Assembly: GCA_030522415.1 (NCBI GenBank)
Contig: CM060115.1
Coordinates: forward strand, 13,231,315-13,295,314
DNA length: 64,000 nt
DNA from: Channallabes apus
Taxonomy: Eukaryota > Chordata > Actinopteri > Siluriformes > Clariidae
Reading direction: 5' to 3'
The translations under genes and the position numbers were made by a program. Of this stretch, positions 12,785-26,036 are shown piece by piece; position 1 is the first letter of the stretch, and each line of letters opens with the position of its first letter. The notes beneath the pieces are model-generated. The model was given only the letters and a program-made list of their open reading frames with translations. It did no database searches and had not been told where the DNA came from.

Positions 12785-14137
12785 AAAATGATACATCAGG
12801 TCTCATAAAACAAGCACACACACAATTATGTATTAGTGTGTGGGTGTGTAATTAGCAGAATTACAGTACTCCTGCGCTTTGCAAAAGTTTTCACCCCCCA
12901 GTAGTTTTTGTCTCCTATGATTTTATGTTTAAAAAAAAAAAAAAACCCTGTGTTTAAAGTAAGGCTGTGCGATACGAGCGTTGATTCAGAGGAAATGGAT
13001 TCAAGAATCATGATATACAGGGGGCGTTCAAGTCAAAGCGAGACTTTTGATTGTACAGAATAACAGAACACAGTTATGAGAGTAAAAACTCTGTATAATC
13101 TCCTGATACACTATTCAAGGTAGAAAGATTTCTCAGTGCGATCGAGACATGATCTGACTGCCTGCTTCATGTCTGACACCCCGGCCTCCCGGGATTAAAC
13201 TCCTTTTAATGTGGAAATGTCTTGGAGCAAGGTCAGGACTGTATGGGGGGGTAAGGGGGGGGGGGGCTCCGAGTGAGCAGTGAGCTCCGAGCCACCTCGG
13301 CCGAGATCGTCATTCACAGACATACGGCCTTCTTCAAAACGTTCGCATCGTTCGGATGTTTTACTGCGGCTAAGAGTCTCATCACCGTGCTGTGCTTGAT
13401 GCCTCGATTGACCATAAAGTTCATCAGGGGTCCCGGCTTGACTTGAACGCTCCTCGGAGTATAAATAAATCTAATATGGGTGGAGACCGAAAAACAAGTT
13501 TGCATGTAAGACAATATATTACACGGAGCGAGATAAATGATGTGATGCACTTTGACATGACAACACGGTTCTGTTGCTGGTTAAATCTATTTTTTTTTTT
13601 AAATAAATAAAAACTTCTTACATCACTATAATAAAAACAAAACGTGGTAGACGGTGCACTAATGAAAGGTTTGCTGGACAAATACACATCAGTGTAGACG
13701 GATCCGATGATGATGATGATGATGGTGTGTAAAGTAAAGTTGTACCAGGTTCTACCTTCAGGATCTTCTCCAGCTGTTTGTGGTTCTCCACCACCAGGAT
13801 GTTGGCTTGGCAGTTCTCAGCCACGTACTGACACGCCTCCGGGGAGTTGGTGGTGTAGATGCCCACAGCGAAACCTCTGTAAGATCAAGGCTGCGTGAGG
13901 AACTCTCTTCAGGGAAATACAGGTTTATAAAAAAAAAAAGGCACTTGCGTTTCAAGTCCACCTACTAGAATTCATTCGTTATTTAAATCAAGACCGCTTA
14001 AAATTTTCTATAGAAAACAAGACACATCTGGATTAACTTGTACAATTCGATTGCTATTGTGTTTATTAATATTATAGACAAATTAATGACTTTAGGATAA
14101 AAAAAAAAATTTAATTAGTTGTGGTTTTTGAGTTTCA

Positions 14138-14169
<32 letters not shown>

Positions 14170-16640
14170 TGCTCATGTACATAAATAAAACAAATAAATA
14201 TCCCTTTAATTGTATAAAAGGAAAAAAGAAATGAGGATAAAAAAAAAGATTTGGCCCACATAAAAATAAATCATATTCATTATTATTATTATTAGTAATA
14301 GTAATAACAGGAGCAATATTGGGGAGATGCTGATACAGGAAAATAATCAACAATAGACTGGTGGTGATGCAGAGCTACTATTACCACCTGAGCACGATGG
14401 CGTTTTATTCATGTTATAAATTCCATGAAAAATGTGTTTATTCATAAAAACAATTTCTTCATCGCTGAGCGACATCTTGTTCTCTTTGCACCTTATTTTG
14501 CGAAATACTGAGATGCATTAAGAGTATAATTATATAAACCAATTACTTAATTAACTAACCCAGCCAAGATGGCTCCGATGTCGGAGATGAACCACTCGAC
14601 GGAGTTGAAGCCCAGGATGCCGACTCCATGGTAGCGCTGAAGCCCGAGCTGTGAAAACACACAAAGCACAAAATTAGCACATGCTCTCACACACACACAC
14701 GCCAAAACACACACATGTCTTGGTTTTATTAGAGCCTGTAATTCACAATTAAACATTACACAGAGCTCGAATAAAGACTGCAGCGTTCTAAGTTTACGCG
14801 ACTCCGCGTGTGTGAAGCAGCTGAGCGGAAAAGCGAACGTGTAAACTACATCCTTTGAGGCCACGTTTTCAATACACACTCGACATCTGAGGTTTCCTCT
14901 CGAACCATGAACCGACAGGTTCTCACACACACGGAACGATGTGAACGCTCAGGCTACAAATAGCGCTGACACTGACGACTCTTTCTGTAGATCTTAATTC
15001 ATTAAACCACATCAACACTTTTTTTTTCTTTTTGAATGTGTGTGAATATAACCCAGAGTCACACCGTCTGGCCAATCAGAGTCAGGAATTCGACAGCGCA
15101 GCGGTGTAAACAAAACGCAGGGCTTAAAGGCTGTTGCACTTCTCGGCTTTACTCCTCAGTGTACTAGAGGTCAACGTCCTGTAATAGCCTTAAAAGGAGC
15201 AATAAACCCCATATCGCTTTGATAAATCATCCACAGAGTCGCGGCTGGTTTCCATCAGAATTAAAACGCTCTTGCTCTAGCTAGCTGCATGGGGTTCAGA
15301 TAAGATAAAACACAAGCGGTATACTGTATATCCCTCACCTTGAGGAAGCCCTTAGCGGCGATGCGGCAGTCTCTGTAATACTCGTTGTAGCTGAGTTTCC
15401 TGAACTGCTCTCCCTCCTTCCAGCCGAGCGCCGTTCGTTTGCCGAATCGATCCACGGCGCGCGCCAACAGCTGGTTTACGGTAAGAGGAGCTTCAGCCTC
15501 CGTTCCGGACTCGCCCATCCTCAGCTTCACCTCGCCGTCCCTCTCCGCCGTCCACAGGGCCGAGCCCGGGGTCAGGGCCGGTACGGGAGCTGGGGGTCAG
15601 AGGTCATGGAATCAGACATGGTGTACAGCATGTGGTTTTGGAGATAAACGTGATCCGGATTACACTAAAACCCGTGCCGTTTCATACAGGTTTCAGTACT
15701 TTGCTAATAATCAGATTATGGCGGCACAGGATGATGTACAAGTGCATCATGGGTAATGCACACGGCCTCTCGGGGTACCTTAGCTCAATAAGGCAAAAGA
15801 AATATTCGTAACATCAATAAAATATACTTTAACATAAACTCAGCTACTTGTTTGGTCAGTGTTATGAATGAATGCAAAAGTTTGTGCCCCCTATGTTGAA
15901 AGAAATTTAGTTTTAGGGTTGTGTGTTTTTTTTTTTGAACACACTAAAAGGATTCTCTAAAAACTATTGCTCCCACCCTTACCTCCAATTCTCACATCTG
16001 TCTTTGGATTCAAAGAGTTTAAATATTGGCACCCCTCTCATCCAAATATATTCTTATACTACATTCCTCCTGACATCACTACTGTACAAGTATTATGTAT
16101 AAAAGCCCCAAAACTAAGCCCGCCTCCCAGACTTAATTAGGATTATATACATCTGAACACACCTTGATATTAAACCATCATATACAGTTTATAAAAAAGT
16201 TGTTTGATTGTGCAAGTTTATATAAATGATTGGGGGGGGGGGGGGCACAAACTTTTTGTCACATCAGTAAGGTCTGGGAGAAGGATAAAAATAAAAATTT
16301 ACCTACAGAAAAAAAAAAAAAAAAAAAGTGATTGTTTTTTTTTTAAACTCAATTACAACTTGAGTTCAATTCAATTCAATTTTATTTATATAGCGCTTTT
16401 AACAATGGTCATTGTCTCAAAACAGCTTCACAAAAATGAAAGAAATTAAAAAAAAAAAAATAATAATAATAATAATAAAATTAATTTAAAAATTTTTTTA
16501 AAAAATTAAATAAAAAAATTAAAATAATAATAATAATAATTATATAATAATAATAATAATTATAGAGAATAAAAAATTGTATCCCCCTAAAACAGGAAAA
16601 CAACAAGTTTGTGTAACAGACACTTTTAGGAATGAAGCCA

Positions 16641-16686
<46 letters not shown>

Positions 16687-16881
16687 ACACAACCAATTAG
16701 CGCTGTGTTTATTCCTGGTATATCACAGTTCGTTCCCCTTCTATAAACACGGTGTCTCGAGGTCGGTCCCCGGGAGTCGACTTTATTTTTACATCCTGTC
16801 GTCTGAGAGACACTGAAACATGACCTTCACCTACCAGCAGCTCAATGCAAACACTGAGACGCATCACAGCAACATAATCAA

Positions 16882-16949
<68 letters not shown>

Positions 16950-17186
16950 TTAAAATACAGACGCATCAGCGGTGGGTTTATGGAGAACAAGAGCACGATC
17001 CTCCTCACTGATCTAATTAATTACTGTAGCTGCTGCCGAGCCTCTGTTTAGATTCATGTAGGACTCAACAGGACGAGAGAGAGAGAGAAGTTAAAGAATG
17101 TTACACTTTATATAAATAATCTAAATCAGTAGATGAACAAACAGACAAAAAACAACAGGTTGAAAGAAAAGCATGATGAAAGTAAG

Positions 17187-17238
<52 letters not shown>

Positions 17239-18287
17239 AAATAGGATGAGGAACAGCAAAAAAGAAAGCAAAATCAGTAGAAAGAAACCATTAAAGAATT
17301 TAAATGAATGAAGTATAAAAAAAGACAAAAGGAAATCAAGAAAGACAAACAGACTGCAGAAGATTATGAAAAGGAATTAAAAAATAACTAGAAGAAAGAA
17401 GAAAGAAATGAAATACATTACAAATAAAAAAAAAATGCAAGAAACCAGTAAGGATGGGCAGAAATGAAGGCGGCAACAAAACAGAGAAAAAAATAATAAA
17501 GAAGGGAGAACAGCAAATAAAACCAGAGGCAGGAAAAAGAACAGTCAAAATTTTACCGAAAGAAAGGATTCAGGAGGAATGAATGAAAAGAGTGACGGAG
17601 ATCACTGACAAAAAAAAAAAAAAAAACAGAAAGAAGAAAAATAGCAAGAATGTAGAAATAGAAACAAAATCTGAGAAAAAAAAAGGAAATTAAAGGCAAA
17701 ACAAGAAAAGGACTGAATGTTAAAACAGAATCTGGAGAAAAATAAAGAATTAAAGCAACAACAGACAGAATGAAGCAAGACAAGAACATGAGGATAAATA
17801 AATAGAAGAAAAATCAAAAGTGAAAGCAAGAAATAAAAAATGATGAAAAAGTAGAGAGACGATTGTAAATATACGAGGAACAGGATGCTGGACTTCCTCT
17901 CCTCCTGCTTCATGCACTTGTTGTTGTTTAATCCCTAACTTATTTATTCAAAAAAAAAAAAAAAAAGGAGCAGTTGCTCATGACCTCATGAAATTAAACA
18001 AACAGGTCATGTGACCTATGGTGACACGATGACCAGGTCAAGCAGGTTATCTCTGATCCACAGTGTGGCGTGAGGTGGGCGGAGACTCACGTGTTCCACT
18101 CTTACAGCGCTGTGTTCCCACTCGAGACATGTGGCTGGGTGTGTGTGTGTGTGTGTGTGTTGGGAGCCAGAGGTCTTCGTAACATTTAATTAACTGAAAG
18201 GGTAAAAAGATCACACACTGAGCGGTCAGTTCTCCTTCACTCTGCGATGGACCAGAGTTACTGGAAACTGTGAAACAGAAAAGTGTG

Positions 18288-18326
<39 letters not shown>

Positions 18327-19130
18327 ATACTGATTTCCTTCTCACACACTTCCTCCCCAGAGGGGCACGTTGATCTCACGGACCTGGCATTTTCCGAAAC
18401 TGCTCTTATACAAGTGCGACAAATTTCATTGAAGAAAAACTGAAATATAAAAAGCCAGATTTTGGAATTTGAGCTTTTGAGGTTTTTTTTTTTTTTTCTT
18501 GGTCGCTCTGAGAATTTTTGCATCCCTGAACACCTACTGTACAATTAGGCCATATTTTGCTCACCTGGGTGACATCAATAAAAAAATATTCGGAAATATT
18601 CAATAGAAAATCAACATTTATAGGTAGACTAACAATTAGATTTTCAATTTCGATTCCACACCACTAATGTTTATTGTCTAATAAGCTCCATTTCTTTTAT
18701 TAAAAATAAAAGTCTTTTTTATTTGTATTAAAATCTTTTAAGCTGTAACAACTTGGGTTGTTGATTGTTTAAATCACATCTCGCGCACAGCCATAATCAG
18801 TTTTTGGCGTCGATCTCCTGCTACACACTCCAGTCCAGTAGGTGGCGGTATGGCACAAACTCAAGATGAGAAGAAGAAAAAAAACAATGCGATTGTCTTC
18901 CAAAATGAGAGGATTTTACAGAAGATGGAAACAGTTTGTACTTCCTGAAGGATCGTTTTTGAGGATTTTTATAATAGAGAAAGAAACAACGTAACAAGTG
19001 TGAATCGATTCCGAATGAAAGGCCGAGTGTCCATGCAGAGGAGGAACGCGATCAGGGGAAGATCAAACAAGTCACACATTATATGCTGATTTTTATGTTT
19101 ATTTGATTTCTACTTAAACACATGAACCTC

Positions 19131-19169
<39 letters not shown>

Positions 19170-22100
19170 TCTCACCAGGCTCTGAGAGTGTGTCGATGCT
19201 GTGACTCTCCTCCTCTGATGATTCACTGAGAAAGAATGAAATCAACCGAGTCAGGCAACAGCTGCGGCATGTCAGCGTCTCATACACACACACACACTGT
19301 CACACACACACTGTCACACACACTAGGGCTGCACAATATTAGGAAAATATGCGATATTGTTGTTGAATACTGCGATAACGATATTTCTTGTGATATAACA
19401 TTTCCCTAGAGCAGTGGTTCTCAAACTTTTTCTGTCATTCCCCACTTAAGGTGGTGAGCGAATTTTCAAGCCCCACTTGTCAACAAAATAATAAAGAAAT
19501 CGGCCAAGTTTACTGTTTATTGAAATATCAATTCCTAAACCAATACGATCAAACACCACCAAGTTAAAAAAAGATAAAATACACGTGCAATTGTTATAAA
19601 AGGCTTATGTTGTCACTTACAGTATCTTTGCATAATTGACCCCATGTTTATGAGCTGCTCAGCAATCGTTTGTAGTTTTTTTTGCACTGGCCAATTCTGT
19701 ATGCAACTTTGAATGAAGCCATTTGTGCTTTGCTGTCCACTGATTCAGATGTTCATGCGATTCTCCTGCTGTCTGTATTCTGCCAGCTTTCTTTCAAAGA
19801 CGTCCAGTGGTTTATTAACGTGACTGGAGTGTGTTGTCTCTAAGTGTCTTCTTAGTTTGTTGGGTCTCATGCGGTCTGCTGCCAGCAGTTTAAGACACAA
19901 AACACACACGGGTCTCTCTTCTGCCCCCACCATCCCCACCATGAATCCAAGCTCAAGATAGGCTTCATTAGAGGTGGGCGATAACCAAAATCTTCTAACA
20001 CAGGAGAAGCAATTTTCTAACTCAATAACGATATATATCACAATATAGCAATTTGTATCTGAAAATGCATAAATAAAAATGAAAACACAAAAATTGTTTT
20101 ACTAAATTTTATTTTCTTAATGTAATTTTATTTAAACTGTGAATTGCTGGGATTTGCCGCATTTTTTTTTTACTTTGGCCATATTCGTTTGGATGCTTGG
20201 ATTTCAGATGATAGAAAAGGTTTGACGTGTTTCCACCACTTGTTAAAACAGTGCACTTGTGTACCTTCCAAATCACGTTCATCTCATTCGTATCACTTTT
20301 CTTATACACAAACCAATTCCACACCACAGACGAGGCACCTTTTTTTCTTTACAATCTCCTCGTTGCTGATTTCGTCACATGTATGCAAACTCACTGCTGC
20401 TGCACTTCTTCCATTGTCGAAGTGTATGTGAAGCCAAACACATCAAAAGTGGGACGAAACCGCGGCACCCGATTGAACCAAATATCTGCGCAAATACAGC
20501 GCAGCTCGACTATCTGGATAGCGCAGTGATGATCTGGTTTATTTGCGCAGCCCGGTGGATCGCTCAGCGCCGCTCGAATCACAAACCTGCGCGACTCACT
20601 GTGTTTTATTTAAAAACAATTTAATTAAAATGTCAGGACTGTTTAATATTGTTTCTGCCTTGCCATGCCTGGTTTGTACGTGCGCATCCCAGCGGGGAAA
20701 AATGTATTTTGATGGTCGGCGCAGTTTATTTCTGTCAGAGTTGCGCAGCGCTGCCCAGTGGCTCGCGCAGGTTTGTGATTCGAGCAGCGCAGCTCAGGTT
20801 TGTCCGACGTTAAACCGTTATTGTTCCACTATGGTTCCACTTTTTCTCCCGGCCCACAACTGATGTTATTTTAAATTTACTTGTATTAATGATCCATTTA
20901 TTTGTGTGTGATTGTTTAGTTTTGAGCGTACGCTCTTCATTATCAATAAAGAAAAGCATGAATTAGAATAGGTACTTTCCTGTTTTTCCTCCCGTTCATT
21001 GCGCCCCACCTGTCATGTCTGTATTCCCCACTAGTGGGGCACCCCACACTTTGAGAACCACTGCCCTAGAGAAACGCATTTTTTATTATTATTATTGCCC
21101 TTTTTTTTATTATTTATTTATATGTAATGATGATACTAAAATAAACAGGTAATAGATATTCGTCTGATGTAATTAAATCTAATTCAGGCTAAAAAGAAAC
21201 TATATGTCAAGGAAGTTGCAAATATTAGGACTTCAAAACACTATGAATGACTTAAACCCCTCAGCAGATATTCTGACTTCTGGTTTGCTGTTACTATAAA
21301 CCTGCCAACACAATATGAATTACTTTCAAACATGACTTTTTATTTACGTGTAACCGTGTAACACTCATCAATAGTGTCTTAAAACAAGAGCATCTTTTAA
21401 ACTAAATATTCTCTTTGACTTGCCTGTTTTTAAAAAAAAAAAATTATTAAACAAAAATTAAATTAAAAAAATACTATTTGTCTCTCACACACACTCGCTC
21501 CGCGACCGGCACTAGGACCCGGAAGTAATGCGGTCACGAACCAGGAAGTATAAGAGGAGTAAACAAACCACTGCATAGAGCTTAGTCACTGAGTTCGCCA
21601 TGTCGGTTCAGATTGTTTACTTTCTGATTTGATACATCGTGCAGCCCTAACACACACTCACTCATAGGCCGTCACACACACTCACTCACAGTCCGTCACA
21701 CACACTCACTCACAGTCCGTCACACACACTCACTCACAGGCCGTCACACACACTCACTCACAGGCCGTCACACACACTCACTCATAGGCCGTCACACTCA
21801 CTCACTCACAGTCCGTCACGCACACTCACTCACAGTCCGTCACGCACGCACACTCACAGTCCGTCACACACACTCACTCCACAGTCCGTCACACACACTC
21901 ACTCCACAGTCCGTCACACACACTCACTCCACAGTCCGTCACACACACTCACTCCACAGTCCGTCACACACACTCACTCCACAGTCCGTCACACACACTC
22001 ACTCCACAGTCCGTCACACACACTCACTCCACAGTCCGTCACACACACTCACTCCACAGTCCGTCACACTAGGGCTGGGCCGATAAACGATATCATATCG

Positions 22101-24071
22101 AATCGCGATTTATTTGACTTTAAAAACGATGAAAAGCTCTAGACATTTTTTGCTCGATATGGATTAATCTAAGAGCCAATCACACAGCAGAACAACACGA
22201 CAACAGCCAGTCAGCGTGCAGCTTGCGTGTGCCGTGCAGGTCAAAATTAATTTCCTACCGCACTTTGCGAAGCAAACTTGACACCAGGACGACAAAAAAA
22301 AAAAGAAAAAAAAAATAAAAGAGTGGAAGCAGCGACGAAAGTGAATCTAACCTCGAGTTATTATCCAAAGATTTTGAAATTGTCGACAAAAAAGGTAGCA
22401 AGAACTCCGTTATATGAGCGCATCACCCACACGACCACACTGAGAGCATGAACATGCGGCCCGATGCTACTCCGTCCACTAGCAGCGCTAGCAGTGGGGC
22501 TGTACCAAAGCAGATATCGCTCGTGTCATCTTTCGTGGCCATTACACCTTATGAAAGGTGTCCAAAAGGAGCAAGAATATAACCAGCGCCGTTTCTAACT
22601 TTAAAGATATGATGCCCCTAAGCACACGAGGCTGAAGTTTAGCTCCTTATTCGCAGCTTCCGGTTTGTTTGGCTCCTTATTGCGCAGCGTCTCATTCTGG
22701 GGCTGAAGTTTAGCTCCTTATTCGCCTCGTTACTAACGGGAGTGTTCATGCTGGCCAAAGCTGCGCAGTTTATCAATAAAACGTTATTTTGGTGGTTTAA
22801 ACCATTCTGGCCAAGCAAATATGAACTATACAACACCTAGCAGGTACCAACTATATAGTAAAAGTGAAATTGTCCTGGTCCAGATTGATATCTGCATAAT
22901 TCATTCCATGTTTGTTGTCATTGCATGTTTAAGCCATTATGTCAGTTTATTGGGGCCGTGTGAAATAGCCTTCATTTAACTCTGAATTGTGGGATAAAGA
23001 GAGCCCTAGTGTGTGTGGTCTAAATGTTGTTTCTCATTATTGTTTAAAAATCTCAAAACATTAATATATCATCACAAGATACTTTTTATCATCACAAACA
23101 AGTTTATTTTTATAAAAACCTTTGCCTTGTAAAGATGTTCGGAGCATGTGCCTATAGTATCTTAATTTTTAAGGCCAAATCTGTCATCTGTTTTTGTTAA
23201 TAAACTATACTTTAAAATGTAATTTAATGAACCCTTTAATTTTTGTGGCTTCAGTTTAATTTCAGTCGTTCAACATTGATGTTCAATAAATAATCAGATA
23301 GTAGATAGTGTGTGTTGCCTTCAATTAATCAAATCAAGTAATGCAGCCTTCATTCAAATCTCACTAGTCCGTGAACTATGAGGGCAAAAAAAAAAAAAAA
23401 AATCGTTTATTAATCGTAATCGAGTTAAAATGTTCAATTAATCGAGATTTTGATTTTAGGCCAAATCGCCCAGCCCTACGTCACACACACTCGGACACAT
23501 ACACACTGACACACAGGTGCGCTGTGAAGATGCAATAACAACTATTGGAATGTACGGAACGTTCGGGTCGTGAAAGTGACAACATAATTAACTAACAAGC
23601 TGAAAGGCATTTGTGTGTGTGTGTGCGCGCGCGTGTGTGTGTGTACTTGTACAGGTGAGTGTTGCGTTACACACTTGGCTGTGGACTCTGCCATGTGGTC
23701 CTCCAGAGAAGCAACACTGTCTTCTTTAGCGCAGGACTGCAGGACGCTCATGTCTTCTACCGTCTCCATCACTCCTGCTGCAGACACGTCCGACGGCTCA
23801 CACACGGTCACTGTAGAAAACACACACACACACACACAGGCAAATGGTTAACACTCCACTACAGCTCCTACTACGGGTCAGATTCACAAAACGTCTTCAA
23901 AGACGCGTTATGTCTGGCGTCAGGCGTTTGATTCTTAACTTTGATACTTCAATTATAACACTCATGTAACGGGTAAAACACACACACACAAGTTTACAAG
24001 AGAAGTGTGTGTGTATCTGCTCAGTCAGAGACATGGGGCAATCACATGATCTAACATACTCAAGTGTCAAA

Positions 24072-24102
<31 letters not shown>

Positions 24103-25998
24103 CATAACACCATTGTTTTCATAAAGTAAACACATCATAGGGCCATAAACTATATACTTCAACATAATTCACCCCGAAAAAAAAGGTAAAACCTTTTTTT
24201 CTTTTTTCTTCAGACAACCTGAAAGATACCCGTGCATGACGTCATGGCCGTGTATTATGTTTTCCACATGATGCTCAGTCACGTCCCGTTTCCTGCTCTC
24301 CCGAGGTCAAATCCAACAGGAAGGGGGTCATTTCCAAGCAGGAAACTCATCAGTGTGTTCCTGAGTGACCTCAGCATCGCACAGCTCGGAGCTCTGAACC
24401 TCAACGCTGCCGTTCTGATTAGTTCAATGGGAAAGCCTGTAAATTTGGAGGTTATGATGGCGTGAAATCGATGCTGGAGAGCAAAGACGGATTCGAAAGG
24501 AAAAAATAAAATCTATAAAGCTTCAGTAATTAGCAGTAATTCATGGAGCAAAGTCAGTATTTGATGTGATGACGCTTTGAGTCTCAGTACAATTTGTTCA
24601 GTTTTACAAGTGACCAAGTTTTACGGAGCCTCCTACAAACATCCAAGCACGTCAACTTCCATTCCGTATTTTTATTTTGTCTAAAAAGTCCTCACTTACA
24701 TAAATGTGCTGCTTTCTTTTCTGGCACACAAATATTTTGCTGTAACTTAGTTTTGTGGCAGAATACTGATGTTTGAAAATCTGACGTGTTTTTGTACTTA
24801 CTCAATAATAATGTCATTAATAAACAAGTTATATACAGTAAGTCCCCAACATACGAACAAATCCAATTTGTTCGTAAGTCCAACAAACATTGTTTCACCT
24901 CGCTCCATTCTCTCAATTATTTTCACTTTTTGAAAATAAAAGAAGCTTGCCGCTTCTTAGCAGTAGCAGCTTCATCACCGCTGCCTTTACGCTTGCTTCC
25001 AGACATCACAGTGGCCCAGAAATTAAAAAACTAAATAAAATCAGGAAAAAAAAAAAGAAAAAGAAAAAAACGACAAATCCGGAAACAATATAGCAATTCA
25101 ATAAACACAACAAATTCAGACAAACTGGAAAGGGTAGGTATAGTTTGCAAATTAAAGTGCTCGTGCCAATCGTCTTGTCTTACAGTCGATTGGCACGAGC
25201 ACAATTTTGCAAATGGATCAGACCTCCATCACACACACACCACAGCTTCAACCTTCTCAGTCATTAGTTTTCCTGAGAGATGTGAAGATTCCCGATGGTA
25301 GAATTAAAAGCTTTGCCTCGTTAAGAACGCGTCCCAAGTGCTTGCCTGAGAGACGCTGCACAGCTGGTTTCACCGGTTCTCCAGATACACCTCTAAAAAC
25401 GTTCCCTCACCTGGCAGATTCGATCAGGGCAGGTTCTTCAAAAACAGTTTCTCTCAAAATCCTGGTATTTGAACTCGCATCCTTATTTTGAAGGCAGGAG
25501 GGTAGAACCTCAAGCGCCGCCCAGGTGATGGATCACAGGTGTCCTGATGCATGTCCGGTGACTGACGGGTCTCGGAGTGTTGAAGAGCACAGCTGCCGCT
25601 TTCCCATGAGGCCTTGCAAAACCCCCCCCCTTCCTGCTTCTGAGGATGTTAAGGTTACGTTATTGACGAGTAGTAATGAGGGTCTTCATTAGACGTATTC
25701 AGGCTTAGCAAGGTGATTGAGACACACACACACACACACACACATATCCCTTGTGGCTTATGATTGAGCGCATAATGATTCCAACAGGGGCTCTGGTTTG
25801 TTTTTCCATTTACCTCTAGACCGCAGAGGGACTTTGACATACATTGAATCCAAACTGTGCACGCGATAGGATTTTCCATAACCACATACACACACCTCCC
25901 TTAGGTTCTTCCTCTCATCCACACACCTCTGCATGTGCAAATTACTGTGGTAAAGTCGTGCATATGAAAGCCTACGTAAATACAAATGAACTTCTGAA

Positions 25999-26036
<38 letters not shown>

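Larger units (their letters stand above)
19324..21649. mobile_element. MITE-like element with TAGGGCTGCAC ends, split by a hAT insertion
   Basis: Left end TAGGGCTGCACAATATTAGG and right end its inverted equivalent (GTGCAGCCCTA). A second copy of the same element, in opposite orientation and without the insertion, lies at about 62010-62466. It lies in the intron between acsbg2 exons 2 and 3. Confidence 0.75.

Noticed and set aside
17101..17913. Long hydrophobic ORFs on the minus strand
   Set aside because: They are low-complexity translations of the purine-rich tract.
21650..22069. Regular repeats that could suggest a CRISPR array
   Set aside because: Units are contiguous minisatellite copies without unique spacers, in a vertebrate genome.
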